Below, piece after piece: positions 23,960-39,508 of a stretch of 64,000 nt of DNA. The DNA is from Silene conica (taxonomy: Eukaryota > Streptophyta > Magnoliopsida > Caryophyllales > Caryophyllaceae): the NCBI GenBank assembly GCA_029255685.2, contig CM055318.2, positions 17,303,001 through 17,367,000 on the forward strand, read 5' to 3'. The notes below the pieces were generated by a model. It had not been told where the DNA came from. It did no database searches and worked only from the letters and a program-made list of their open reading frames with translations. Positions within the stretch are counted from its first letter, which is position 1. Each line of letters begins with the position of its first letter. Made by a program: the position numbers and the translations under genes.

Positions 23960-24333
23960 CTAGGTAGCACGGACACTTCTCTTAATTAGCCGTCCCGTGT
24001 CCGACATTCGTTGAACCCATGACTAAACATATTATAGTTTAGACGAGGAATAAAATTTTAAAAAAGATCGATTAGAAGATGCGTTTGGGTGGAAAAATGA
24101 GAATTAGTTATAGTAAAGGTCGAATTGTATCTTTATTTGTTTAGATTTAGCTTCAAATACATGATAAAAATAAAATTATACGTCATTTATAATCATAAAA
24201 CTATATTTTATTTTATTTAAATGCCCGTGTCCCGTGTCCTAAATTTCATGGGATGCCGTGTCCCGTGTCCGTGTCGTGTCCGTGTCGTGTCCGTGTCCGT
24301 ATCCGTGTCCGTGTCCGTTTTGGTGCTACCTAG
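23960..24333. mobile_element. hAT-type MITE copy 1 (CTAGGTAGCACGGAC family)
   Basis: Starts CTAGGTAGCACGGACAC and ends GTGTCCGTTTTGGTGCTACCTAG, flanked by an exact 8-bp duplication GTAACCAT (23952-23959 and 24334-24341). The right sub-terminal region is a CCGTGTCCGTGT simple repeat. There is no coding capacity. Confidence 0.85.
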
Positions 24334-24520
24334 GTAACCATAGATGAATGTTAAATTATCATGGTACATGCTCTAGTTTTTGACGAAGAGATAGTAAAAA
24401 ATGGAGTTAGATAGAAAAATTGAGCAGTATGAGGTGACTAAATTAGGTGAGATTTTATTAGATTAATGATTTTATTTTTATTTTATTATATTTCCCGTCA
24501 TTATGTTGGTAGGTTTCCGT

Positions 24521-25019
24521 CTAGGTAGCACGGACACTTCTCCAAATGAGCCGTACCGTGTCCGACACCGTGTCCGACACCGACACTCCACGGACACACG
24601 CCGAAACGTGTCCAACACCTAAACAGTCGTGTCTAACTTTCTACATTTAATTGGGCACGTGTCCGACGCGTGTCCATGGTATTTGAGCCGTGTCCGTCGC
24701 GTGTCCACGATATTTGGTTATCATTTGCGGTGAATGATGTTCTTGAGATGAGAAATGCGCTATCGAAAGAGATTAATTAGAGTATTGATTCGGATGAGGA
24801 ATGAAAATGAATTTATTATCAAGGGCAAGTTTTACTTGCACTTATTTAAAATTAAGATCAAATACTTTTACAAAACTAAAATCCAAAATTTATAACTATA
24901 AAATGTATATTTTATTAAATTTAAATGCCGTGTCCCGTGTCCTAAATTTTATGGCATGCCGTGTCCCGTGTCCGTGTCGTGTCCGTGTCCGTGTCCGTGT
25001 CCGTTTTGGTGCTACCTAG
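24521..25019. mobile_element. hAT-type MITE copy 2 (CTAGGTAGCACGGAC family)
   Basis: Same ends and same CCGTGTCCGTGT sub-terminal repeat as the copy at 23960-24333, in the same orientation but longer. It is flanked by its own 8-bp duplication GTTTCCGT (24513-24520 and 25020-25027). Distinct duplications show that the two copies inserted independently rather than by tandem duplication. Confidence 0.85.
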
Positions 25020-25171
25020 GTTTCCGTGTGTAAATATGTCATAAATTAGATTTGAGTTGATTTGCACATAAACTAAAACATATGAGACTAGTTCGCACAT
25101 GTTGAAACTTATGGGGGTAAATTGCACATAATATCAAACATATGGGGGCAATTTGCTACTTTCGTCCTTTA

Positions 25172-26880
25172 ATATCATACTAGTTTTAAACCGTGTAAAA
25201 AATGCACGGGTTGAAATTGTAAGCGTTAACTTGGATACTGAAACATATAAACTACCGTGATTGTGTGAATTTTATTATGATACGGAATATTCTTTCTAGA
25301 TTTTTTTGCCTAATAAAATAGTAATTTTCAGATTGTTAGTTAATTTGTTGTTTATTAAATTTAACAAAAAGACTATTTTTTGTGCAAATAATATTTTACT
25401 AATAATTAGTTGTTTCCTTTCCGTGTCAACTTTGTATCGTGGGGTTGGATTGAAAACCATCTCATCCTATGCATTTCACCAAAAAAATCGCTGAGGTAGT
25501 GAGGTTCCTAGTTAATTCAAGTCCAATAATTTTTACATCTTTCCATGTTCTAATTTGAAAATCTAGATTCATGTGCATATTTAATAAAAAAAATGTCAAC
25601 TTTTGATTAAATTTTGTTTGATTTCCAATTAATGCCAGAGGGTTTCTAAATTCTAAATAATTTCATGGATAATTCAAACTTTTAGCTAAAAAATCCCGTT
25701 ATCTTCAGAGGTTGTGCTAAATCGGTTCAACGTGATTAAGTTTTTTCCTTATTATGTGCATTTTATTGTTATTATTATAACAGTAAGTTTTCCAGAAATT
25801 GTTTACATAAACTAATTAATTTATTTCCTTCTCAATCTTATATTGTTTAGATTTGAACCTGATTGAGTTGTTTCCTTATTAAGTGCATTTTATTGTTATT
25901 ATCATAACAATAAGATTTTCAGAAATTGCTCAAATAAACTGATTAATTTGTTTTCTTCTCGACCTCATATTTTTTAGATTTGAAAATGATATACTATATA
26001 TGTACTATATATTTCCAGATTTTTAGTTGAATTTAAATAAAATTCAACTAAAAGATTTAAATTCAACAAAAAGACTATTTTTTGTGCTGATATACATGAT
26101 TTTTTTCTGTATATTTCCATATTTTTAGTTGAATTTAAATAAAATTCAACTAAAAGATTTAAATTCAACAAAAGGACTATTTTTTGTGCTGATATACATG
26201 ATTCTTGTTTTTTTCCAATATACAGGATTTTTATGACGACATCGACGAAATATGATCATTTTAATATATATCGGAACGTTGTATATCATATTTTACCGTA
26301 TTTTATCTTGTTTGGTATCTTAATTTGTATTTGATTTGATTGGAAAATATAATGTAATTTAATTATTGGACTAATTATTTTTGTTGTTTGTAATTTTTTG
26401 TTTTTCGGATTTAATTTTTGGACCGTTAAATATCGTATTTTATTGGACCGTTATATATTGTTATTTAAATATTCAATTAATAATAATTTGATCATATCGT
26501 ATTTTATTATGACAATGATGAAACGTAATACTGCAATCGATTACGTAATTATGAATGAACAATGTAGGTTACCCGGTCATACCAACCTAACTACTAAATC
26601 AGTCACACTAATTTATATATCAATTTTAACGTTTAAATATAATTTGATCTTATGCATGCAATTAAAAATGCGGAAATACAAAGAATCGGATTCTTACAAT
26701 CGGTCCAAGAAAGCTAAGAATGATCCTCCATGGAGCAACCAAAGTAGATTGCCTCCTTTACGAAGCACCCAAGACTCGCCCTTAATTACCGAAGACGTAC
26801 ACGAACTAGGTGACGGAAATCGATACTCCTTAAAATGAATTCTAATCTAATTAGAACACACAAATAAATACTATAACTAT
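25172..26880. other. AT-rich region, possibly part of an old LTR element; no gene seen
   Basis: A direct duplication of about 120 bp is visible at roughly 25990-26215, each copy containing a fold-back AGTTGAATTTAAATAAAATT sequence and ATGATTTTT. From about 26500 the sequence has the mixed composition of retroelement untranslated DNA and may continue at 43115, on the far side of the inserted composite. The 146-residue open frame at 26398-26838 has no recognisable domain and I do not call it a gene. Confidence 0.35.
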
Positions 26881-26884
26881 TATA

Positions 26885-26915
<31 letters not shown>
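26881..26915. repeat. TA microsatellite at the left edge of the composite
   Basis: An uninterrupted TA dinucleotide run directly abuts the terminal GAGGC of the first element (26916). The same kind of tract is found at 30523-30616 and 43031-43114, that is, at the other outer boundaries. Confidence 0.9.
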
Positions 26916-26918
<3 letters not shown>

Positions 26919-27781
26919 GCGGGATCCGGTGAGTCCACCTAAATATTTGAGTCCATGAGTCCATGACACAGTATCACACTTAATGAAAAGAAATATCACG
27001 CTTAAACTTTCCAACAAAAACACGTTGTAAAAACACGTATTTTCAGAAAATTTTCTCTCTGTAAAAACATAAAAAAAAAAAATCAAATGGTAAAATCTCT
27101 CTAAAATCTCACTGAAAATACGCAAAAAATCGAACGATTTCAACTGAATTTCAACGATCTACATTCATTCGTTCACTAGATTGCATTATATCAGTTGAAT
27201 TTCAAAGTTATTTCAAAAAATCGCTCAGGTAAATTCCTTTCGCGTTCTATTTCATTTCTGCGACTTTATTTTAACTTATAGAGTATTAATTTGATTGATT
27301 TTGTTCTTAATAAGTGTATTTGAAAGGAATTAGATGAATATAAAAGGATTGAATCAAATAAACAATTAATAGTCAACTTATTTAGGGTTTTTCATGTTGT
27401 TGCTGTAAATTTATGAATATATTAGTAGTTATTAGTGATTAAAGAAATTAGTATGATCGATTATAGTTCTTAAAGTTTATTAGTTGTTTTAATTGTTTCA
27501 ATCGCAAAAATTAGGGTTGACTATTGTTCGAATGTGAAATTTAGTGTTTCAATCGCGAAAATTAGGGTTAACCATTAATGATATGTTGTGTTGATATACG
27601 TACGACAATATAAAGTGTACCATTTGATGATATTAAGGATATGTTATGATATTATTCGTTTGTGTTCATTCAACTAATTGGTTGTTTCTGTTCAACTATT
27701 TTCTTAACCTATGATACTATTCAGTACACAATGTGATACTACTAAGGATAGGTTGAGTTACAATATGGTTTTGCTTTACAG

Positions 27782-27899
27782 AGATGCTTGCGGACATGGC
27801 GGTGAAGATGATGAACTGCACAAAAGACGAGTCATACGATTGAAGACTGTTGCATATCCTAATAATAGAGGTAGGGGTCGAGGTAGAATAAGCAGTTAG
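27782..27899 (+). other. Possible terminal exon with a Gly-Arg tail inside family I element
   Basis: A good 3' splice site (TTTGCTTTACAG) is followed by an open frame of 39 codons: DACGHGGEDDELHKRRVIRL, then a GRGRGRISS end and TAG. A leader-like region with a CTCAG|GTAAATT donor lies upstream at 27229. The composition of acidic, basic, then Gly-Arg residues looks like the C-terminus of a captured host protein, but I do not recognise it. Confidence 0.3.
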
Positions 27900-29030
27900 T
27901 AGTACTAGATTTGTTGGGACAAATTTTTTAATTGGAAGTGAATGAATGTAATGCTGGAGTAGAAAAAAATTTGTGTAGTTGTATATTAGATATCATGATT
28001 TAATGGAAAACAAGTTTTTGGGATCAATTCTTGGTTAAGTTTGATATTGTTTCAGGTATGGTGTGATACTTTCTTCTACTTTACGTGAAACTGTTTCTAC
28101 GAAACAAAAACAATGGTTTGGGATGTAAAATCTTTTTTAGTCTGACATTGTTTGGTACAAAGTGTGATATTATTGTGCATTTAGGTTGATATTATTTTTA
28201 AAGGCTACATAGGAGAATAAATATTATTAAGAAAATGGTAATATTATTTCACAAACAGTGACATTGCCTATAACGAGCTGTTATATTTTTTGGAAATGGT
28301 TGTGAAATTATTAATTTTAGCAAAACAATGGTATGGATCTAATATTATTGTTTCAAAATAATGGTGATATTGTTTAAATTGTGTGATATATTTATCAGGA
28401 TTTCGCAGTCTGACATATTCTGTATGAAGAATGGTAATGTTCTTTGTGAAGATTGGTGATATTGTTTTACTTGTAGTATGATACTGTTTAATAGTCGTAT
28501 AATTGTCCATAAATATTACTACTAATAAATGGAAAATGGTCTGATATTGTGTATGATGCTGGTGATATTGTTTCATATGAAGTGTGATATTCTTTGAAAT
28601 GAAGTGCATGAAATGTAGAAGAAAAAAATGACAGCCATCTTAGAATAAAGAATTTGTTTGATATTCGTATGAAGTATGATATTCTTTGAAATCGTAAAGC
28701 ATAACAAACTACAGTATTGAGAAAACAAAGAATAAAGAATACAAAATTAACGCCTATTTGAAATGTATTTGTAGGCAAGTACAAAAACTAAATAAAGACG
28801 ATTGTGCTAAGTTGATGTAAAAAAGAAATCCTTAGCATGCATACAACCTCTTAATCATCATCAGCAACTGAAGAAATCTGCAAAAAAAAGGAAACAAAAA
28901 CAAAACAGTCAGTAATGAAATTGACAAATTAATAATAAAGTGTGATATTGTTAATACTGACATGTGATATTTTGCTTTACTGAATTTGATATTGTTTCAA
29001 AGTGAACATATGATATTTGGGAAATGACTT

Positions 29031-29830
29031 ACTTTGGATTCCTGATCAAATTAGGTAAACAATCAGATAATGTGTGATATTTATGAACATAAATTAACTA
29101 ATGATATTATTGTTATTAATATGTGATACTATTGAAGATGACATGTGATATTATCGAAGATGACATGAAAATCACGCAGTGCGGTAATTAGGTAACGAAT
29201 TAGACATGTAGTTTGATACTGTTCAGGATGATGTGTGATACTTTGCAGAATACAGTGTGATACTAAGTTATCAAGGAAATTAAGATAAAACACCTGATTT
29301 GTAGAGTAATTGTAATGAAGTAAGAAATATTACATAAGTTAATTAGAAGAAAAAAATTATTAAAACATATATTCGACATGATGAGCAAATATAATACTTC
29401 GTAAATAGGTAAGTGAACACAAACTGACTTACTTTGGATTCCTGATCAAATTAGGTAAACTATCAGATAATGTGTGATATTTATGGACATAAATTAACTA
29501 ATGATATTATTGTTATTAATATGTGATACTATTGAAGATGACATGTGATATTATTGAAGATGACATGAAAATCACACGGTACAGTAATTAGGTAAACAAT
29601 CAGACATGTAGTTTGATACTGTTCAGGATGATGTGTGATACTTTGCAGAATACAGTGTGATACTAAGTTATCAAGGAAATTAAGATAAAACAACTGATTT
29701 GTAGAGTAATTGTAATGAAGTAAGAAATATTACATAAGTTAATTGGAAGAAAAAAATTGTTAAAACATATATTCAGGACATGATGAGCAAATGAAATAGT
29801 AAATAGGTAAGTGAACACAAAATGAGATAT
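29031..29830. repeat. 400-bp tandem duplication in family I element
   Basis: ACTTTGGATTCCTGATCAAA begins near 29031 and again near 29431, and sequence identity continues for about 400 bp with a few substitutions and small indels. Both copies contain several GTGATATT/GTGATACT motifs. Confidence 0.85.
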
Positions 29831-30117
29831 GAAAACATCAAAAGTAAACTGAAAACATTAAGAAACACAAACGAATTAAGTCTCGGATACGATTAGAACA
29901 AAGAATCGAGTAATAAATACAAAAAAACGACATGCAAAACAATAGTGCATAAATTTAAAACGAAAAAATGATGATTAAAACTGAGTTATGAATTTACCAG
30001 ATCTCGGATATGATTTGAACAAATAATCGAGTAATAAATACAATAAACGACATGCAAAACAATAGTGTATAAATTTAAAACGAAAAAACGATGATTAAAA
30101 GAGAGTTATGAAGATAC

Positions 30118-30390
30118 CTGACATTGAGTATAATTCAGAGGATGTAGACGGCGAGAACGAAGATAACAGGAAAAATAACAACGAGAACGAAGATAATAGG
30201 GAGAATGAAGATAATGACGAAGAAATTAAACGAAAACAGGCGAAGGAAACCGATGAAGATAACCGAGAATAGTTCAGAGGATGTTGACGGCGAAGAGCAG
30301 CAGATGAGCGCGAAAGAGAGAGAAAGAGATGAGAGAGAAGAAGAATGAATTAAATGGCAGGTTTTAACCTGAATTGGGTTTTATATAGTA
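30118..30390 (-). promoter_or_regulatory. Inward-facing promoter and leader exon at the right end of family I element
   Basis: On the minus strand a TATA-like TACTATATAA (30390-30381) is followed by a long C/T-rich leader (TTCTTCTCTCTCATCTC...) and a splice-donor match CAG|GTATCTT at 30117. The arrangement points inward from the element end. Transcription is inferred from sequence only. Confidence 0.45.
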
Positions 30391-30517
30391 AATGGGTGAA
30401 AAGACGAAAATACCCTTACTAATAACATATACGAAGCAGTACTTTCCTTCATTAAGCGTGATATTGTTTAATGGACTCATGGACTCAACTAATTAGGTAG
30501 GACTCATGTGATCCTAA

Positions 30518-33811
<3,294 letters not shown>

Positions 33812-34006
33812 TCTCTAATCACGTGAGGCACCCTTCTTAGGGTGAGGCCGTTGTACTCATCATAGCCGTCAGATCTAAAAACAAGAGACGCACCAGATTC
33901 TAACACGTGCCCTCCCTACAAAACTCATCTAATCGCTTTCGTATTCCACTCATGTTCATTTAATCTGTAAACTCATCTAACCTCACTTTCTCTATCTACA
34001 ACAACA

Positions 34007-34068
34007 ATGGCGATCAAGGTTTAATTTCATCTTCGCTCTCCTGCTCATCGCATCTCCATTTATCCAAG
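34007..34068 (+). pseudogene. Signal-peptide-like first exon captured in the central element (mirror copy at 37714-37775)
   Basis: ATGGCGATCAAG at 34007 is followed, with one extra base, by codons for FNFIFALLLIASPFIQ and then a splice-donor match (CCAAG|GTACTT at 34069). A short C/T-rich leader precedes it. The hydrophobic stretch after a Lys is what a plant secretory signal peptide looks like. The frame is broken by one base, giving MAIKV and a stop. The source gene is not recognised. An exact mirror copy is in the right arm on the minus strand. Confidence 0.4.
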
Positions 34069-35023
34069 GTACTTCCTTTTCTCTCTACTTTCAGATCTTT
34101 GTAACTTCATTTGCACGAATTATATTCATTGATTTACTGTATTCTTTGATTACATTTTTCGCATTCATCGACCTGTGTTATTGATTTATTATGTTTTTGG
34201 TATGATTGATGATTATTTTCACAGTTGATTGATTAGTTCAAATTTTGATTTTGATTTGATTTATATGATATTCATGTGCTCAGGAATTTTCGTTTCCTTC
34301 TAATTTACCGATCGTCATCGACCTTAATTTACCGATCATCATCAAGATTTTACAGTCTCTCGCATTCTTACGCCTTTTCAATTCGAATTACTTGTTCATC
34401 AATGTCTTCTTGCAGATTTGCAATTGTTACTTGTTAGATTTTGATGTGTTAATTGAATTGTATGTGTTTGATCTTACTGTCGCTCGTACTTGTACGCTCC
34501 TTACAGTTCATGAATTAAGTTATATGCTCCTTAAACTTGGTCATCATAAGTGGTTAAAATTAACTTCTATGCTCTTTTCCTTATTTTGTGAATCTCAGAC
34601 ATTTTTTTGTGAATTTTAGAGCTTGTTTTGTGAACCTAGAAGACAATATTCCGAAACTTGCTTCTAAGTGTTTGAAATCACATGTTTTGCTCTTCCTACT
34701 ATTTTGTGAATTTTATAGGCCTCGTTTCTGAATTTTACAGCTTGTTTTATTTGCTTCATAGACAAGTATGACAACATGGTGCAAGATTAACCCTAAGGCA
34801 CAAAATCAAGTCCAAGATTCACAAAATTAGGTCTAGGATTCACAAAATTAGGTTCAGGATTCACAAGATTAGGTCCAAGATTCACAAGATTAGGTCAAGA
34901 GTTCACAAAATTAGATCCAAGATTCACAAAATCAGGTTGAGACATCACAAGATCAAGCCCAGGATTCACAAGTTTTTTGAAGTGTTTCTTATATTTTATT
35001 GCGTGATGATTTTTGCACTATAT

Positions 35024-35092
35024 CATCTATTAGCTCAAAGGGTAGAGCATAGGGCTATTGCGCAAGGTGTGGGTTCGAGTCCCATATAGATG
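35024..35092 (+). other. tRNA-like sequence with degenerate anticodon arm (pseudo-tRNA)
   Basis: A 7-bp acceptor stem (CATCTAT with ATAGATG) is perfect; the D-arm GCTC/GAGC matches the A-box (TAGCTCAAAGGGTAGAGC); and the T-arm GTGGG-TTCGAGT-CCCAT matches the B-box (GGTTCGAGTCC). The anticodon stem does not pair well, so it is not a normal tRNA. It could be a pol III promoter relic or a SINE head. Its mirror copy is at 36690-36758 on the minus strand. Confidence 0.6.
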
Positions 35093-35124
35093 AAAAAATA
35101 TATGTCTAATGTCAAATGTTTATT

Positions 35125-36657
35125 TGTTAGATTCACAAACATTTTAAGTCCAAGTTTCACGAAATAAGGTCCCGATTTCACAAATTAAGGTCCAAGATTC
35201 ACGAAATAAGAAATTATACATTTCGTGAGTAAAGAAACATTTTAAATCCAAGTTTCACAAAATAAGGTCCCGGTTTCACAAATTAAGGTCCAAGATTCAC
35301 GAAATAAGAAATTAAACATTTTGTGAGTAAAAAAACATTTTATGTCCAAGTTTCGCAAAATAAGGTCCCGGTTTCACAAATCAAGGTCCAAAATTCACAA
35401 AATAAAAAATTATACATTTTATGAATAAACAAACATTTTAAGACCAAGTTTCACAAAATAAGGTTCCGGTTTCACAAATTAATGTCCAAAATTCACGAAA
35501 TAAAAAATTAAATATTTGGTGAATAAACAAACATTTTAAGTTTAAGTTTCACGAAATAAACTCCCGGTTTCACAAATTAAGGTCCAAGATTCATCACGAA
35601 ATAAGAAATTAAACATTTCGTGAATAAACAAACATTTTAAGTCCAAGTTTCATGAAATAAGGTCCCGGTTTCACAAGTTAAGGTCCAAGATTCACAAAAT
35701 AAGAAATTAAACATTTTGTGAAAAGACAAACATTTTAATTCCAAGTTTCACGAAATAAGGTTCCAGTTTCACAAATTAAGGTCCAAGATTCACGACATAA
35801 GAAATTAAACATTTCGTGAGTGAACAAACATTTTAATTCCAAGTTTCACGAAATAAGGTTCCGGTATCACAAATTAAGGTCCAAGATTCACAAAATGTTG
35901 GACCTTAAATTGTGAAACCGGAACCTTATTTCGTGAAAATTGGAATTAAAATGTTTGTTCACTCACGAAATGTTTAATTTCTTATGTCGTGAATCTTGGA
36001 CCTTAATTTGTGAAACTGGAACCTTATTTCGTGAAACTTGGAATTAAAATGTTTGTCTTTTCACAAAATGTTTAATTTCTTATTTTGTGAATCTTGGACC
36101 TTAACTTGTGAAACCGGGACCTTATTTCATGAAACTTGGACTTAAAATGTTTGTTTATTCACGAAATGTTTAATTTCTTATTTCGTGATGAATCTTGGAC
36201 CTTAATTTGTGAAACCGGGAGTTTATTTCGTGAAACTTAAACTTAAAATGTTTGTTTATTCACAAAATATTTAATTTTTTATTTCGTGAATTTTGGATAT
36301 TAATTTGTGAAACCGGAACCTTATTTTGTGAAACTTGGTCTTAAAATGTTTGTTTATTCATAAAATGTATAATTTTTTATTTTGTGAATTTTGGACCTTG
36401 ATTTGTGAAACCGGGACCTTATTTTGCGATACTTGGACATAAAATGTTTTTTTACTCACAAAATGTTTAATTTCTTATTTCGTGAATCTTGGACCTTAAT
36501 TTGTGAAACCGGGACCTTATTTTGTGAAACTTGGATTTAAAATGTTTCTTTACTCACGAAATGTATAATTTCTTATTTCGTGAATCTTGGACCTTAATTT
36601 GTGAAATCGGGACCTTATTTCGTGAAACTTGGACTTAAAATGTTTGTGAATCTAACA
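35125..36657. repeat. 98-bp minisatellite meeting head to head at the palindrome centre
   Basis: About eight units in inverted orientation from 35125 to 35884, then their mirror from 35898 to 36657. The units are of the same family as the outer arrays. The 13-nt unpaired centre is part of a unit (GATTCACAAAATG), which is consistent with strand switching inside the repeat array. Confidence 0.85.
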
Positions 36658-36689
36658 AATAAACATTTGACATAAGACATATATTTTTT

Positions 36690-36758
36690 CATCTATATGG
36701 GACTCGAACCCACACCTTGCGCAATAGCGCTATGCTCTACCCTTTGAGCTAATAGATG
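36690..36758 (-). other. Mirror copy of the tRNA-like sequence
   Basis: The inverted copy of the sequence at 35024-35092, with the same acceptor, D- and T-arm features. The only change I notice is a substitution in the anticodon region (GGGC to GCGC in the loop neighbourhood, read on its own strand). Positions follow from the palindrome symmetry. Confidence 0.55.
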
Positions 36759-38072
36759 ATATAGTGCAAAAATCATCACGCAATAAAAAATAAGAAACAC
36801 TTCAAAAAACTTGTGAATCCTGGGCTTGATCTTGTGATGTCTCAACCTGATTTTGTGAATCTTGGATCTAATTTTGTGAACTCTTGACCTAATCTTGTGA
36901 ATCTTGGACCTAATCTTGTGAATCCTGAACCTAATTTTGTGAATCCTAGACCTAATTTTGTGAATCTTGGACTTGATTTTGTGCCTTAGGGTTAATCTTG
37001 CACCATGTTGTCATACTTGTCTATGAAGCAAATAAAACAAGCTGTAAAATTCAGAAACGAGGCCTATAAAATTCACAAAATAGTAGGAAGAGCAAAACAT
37101 GTGATTTCAAACACTTAGAAGCAAGTTTCGGAATATTGTCTTCTAGGTTCACAAAACAAGCTCTAAAATTCACAAAAAAATGTCTGAGATTCACAAAATA
37201 AGGAAAAGAGCATAGAAGTTAATTTTAACCACTTATGATGACCAAGTTTAAGGAGCATATAACTTAATTCATGAACTGTAAGGAGCGTACAAGTACGAGC
37301 GACAGTAAGATCAAACACATACAATTCAATTAACACATCAAAATCTAACAAGTAACAATTGCAAATCTGCAAGAAGACATTGATGAACAAGTAATTCGAA
37401 TTGAAAAGGCGTAAGAATGCGAGAGACTGTAAAATCTTGATGATGATCGGTAAATTAAGGTCGATGACGATCGGTAAATTAGAAGGAAACGAAAATTCCT
37501 GAGCACATGAATATCATATAAATCAAATCAAAATCAAAATTTGAACTAATCAATCAACTGTGAAAATAATCATCAATCATACCAAAAACATAATAAATCA
37601 ATAACACAGGTCGATGAATGCGAAAAATGTAATCAAAGAATACAGTAAATCAATGAATATAATTCGTGCAAATGAAGTTACAAAGATCTGAAAGTAGAGA
37701 GAAAAGGAAGTACCTTGGATAAATGGAGATGCGATGAGCAGGAGAGCGAAGATGAAATTAAACCTTGATCGCCATTGTTGTTGTAGATAGAGAAAGTGAG
37801 GTTAGATGAGTTTACAGATTAAATGAACATGAGTGGAATACGAAAGCGATTAGATGAGTTTTGTAGGGAGGGCACGTGTTAGAATCTGGTGCGTCTCTTG
37901 TTTTTAGATCTGACGGCTATGATGAGTACAACGGCCTCACCCTAAGAAGGGTGCCTCACGTGATTAGAGAGAAATTGAATCATGTGAGGCACCCTCCTTA
38001 GGGTGAGGCCATTGTACCCATCTTAGTCGTCGGATCTAAATAATTTAGACGCACCGGATGTTGCCACGTGCC

Positions 38073-38315
38073 TCTATAAAACTCCAATTATGACACTAAA
38101 TCCTCAGATTTTTCCAAACTTACTCAACTCTCTCTCTCTCTCTCTTTCTTCTTTAGCTCGTCTTCTACAATCGATCAATCGATCACCTAGCTAACTTTCT
38201 CTCTTTACTGCAACTTTCATCGTTATTTCGTTCTTTCATCACTATTTGGAAGCTCGATCATCGTCTATTTAATTAGTTCTTCACTACTCTCATTGTGATC
38301 CGATCAATTTTGAAG
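38073..38315 (+). promoter_or_regulatory. Inward-facing promoter and leader exon in family II element (mirror at about 33469-33711)
   Basis: TATA-like TCTATAAAA at 38073-38081 lies about 100 bp inside the element end. It is followed by a C/T-rich leader with a CT microsatellite and then a splice-donor match TTTTGAAG|GTATCTTT at 38316. No ATG-led coding exon follows clearly. The layout parallels the right end of the family I element. Confidence 0.45.
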
Positions 38316-39508
38316 GTATCTTTCTTAGCTAATCAAATTAATTTTTGATGTTGAATGTGTAATTTAGTAATTTATTGATTTTTGTGTCGTATGTTTTTCA
38401 ATTTTTGAATCGTAGTGTTCGTCTTTATCGTTTGCTCATTCCATCTCGTCTTATTTGTCAGTATCAAGTTACGATTTCTTCAATTCTTTTGCGATTAGTG
38501 CATTTTCGGATTTTACACCGTGTTCTCGCATATTATTTTAAGTATTCTTTTCATAATTAATTTTTAATTTTTAATTATGCATATTCAAACTTGAAATCCT
38601 AATTTTATATGGTTTTTGCTCATTATATCATGATCTAGTTTTGTTCCTGATATTAGTTTTTCGTCTTCTAGGGCTAATGTATTCTTTTCATAATTAATTT
38701 TTGATTCATGTTTTCTGATACTAAATCATTGAGATTGAAGTTCGTTGTTGACTCCTTAGCTAATTTGACTCTTCAAGTTTACTTGTGTACTATATCAGAT
38801 ACTTGACATTTGCACATGAGTCTATGATTCACATAATAAGAAAAAGAGTAAAATAGGTGATTTCGGCCAGTTATGACCAAGTTTCACAATATTGTCTTCT
38901 AATTTCACAATATAAGCTCTTAGATTCACAAAACAAGGTCTATGATTCACAAAATATGAAAAAGAGCAAAATAGGCAATGTCGACTATTTATGACTAAAT
39001 TTCACAATAGTGCTTTCTAATTTCACAATAGAAGTTTTAGGATTCACAAAACAAGGTCTATAATTCACAAAATAAGAAAACAAGCAAAATAGGTGATTTC
39101 GACCATTTATAACCAAGTTTCACAATATTGTCTTCTAGTTTCACAATATAAGCTCTCAGATTCACAAAATAAGGTCTATGATTCACAAAATAAGAAAATG
39201 AGCAAAATAGTTGATTTCGACTATTTATGACCAAGATTCACAATAGTGCCTTCTAGTTTCACAATAGATGTTCTATGATTCACAAAACAATGTTTATGAT
39301 TCACAAAATAAGAAAACGAGCAAAATAGGTGATTTCGACCATTTATGACCAAGTTTCACAATATTACCTTCTAGTTTCACAATATAAGCTATTTGATTCA
39401 CAAAATAAGGTCTATGATTCACAAAATAAAAATGATTAAAATTTCACAATATTACCTTCTAGTTTCACAAAAGAAGCTTTAAGATTCATAAAACAATGTA
39501 TATGATTC

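Larger units (their letters stand above)
23331..25171. mobile_element. Element with about 150-bp terminal inverted repeats, carrying two nested MITEs
   Basis: The left end (from AAGGCGAAAGTAGCAAATTG at about 23331) and right end (complement of CAATTTGCTACTTTCGTCC, ending about 25171) are inverted copies over about 150 bp, including matching CCCCCATAAGTTTCAACATG and CTCATATGTTTTAGTTTATG blocks. Long inverted ends and no coding sequence suggest a Mutator-like MITE, but a clean target duplication is not evident (a TAATA-like repeat is possible). Two insertions (23960-24333 and 24521-25019) make up about half of its length. Confidence 0.65.
33817..37967. mobile_element. Central palindromic element of the block
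   Basis: Both ends are AATCACGTGAGGCACCC then TTCTTAGGGTGAGGCCG, in inverted orientation, and the whole 4.15-kb interior folds back on itself around 35891. Each half carries a signal-peptide-like first exon, a tRNA-like sequence and about eight 98-bp minisatellite units that meet at the centre. It is separated from the outer element by only TCTCT (33812-33816) on one side and its mirror on the other. It resembles the joining of two partial elements head to head after loss of their minisatellite-side ends. Confidence 0.65.

Noticed and set aside
26398..26838. 146-residue open frame as a gene
   Set aside because: No recognisable domain, AT-driven composition in the first half, and it lies in probable retroelement-derived DNA.
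34392..34619. Identical 75-residue ORFs at 34392-34619 (+) and 37163-37390 (-)
   Set aside because: The identity comes from the palindrome. The protein has no recognisable domain and ends in minisatellite-like sequence. Useful as a symmetry landmark, not as a gene.
35024..35092. Functional tRNA gene
   Set aside because: Acceptor, D- and T-arms are good but the anticodon stem does not pair, so I list it as tRNA-like only.
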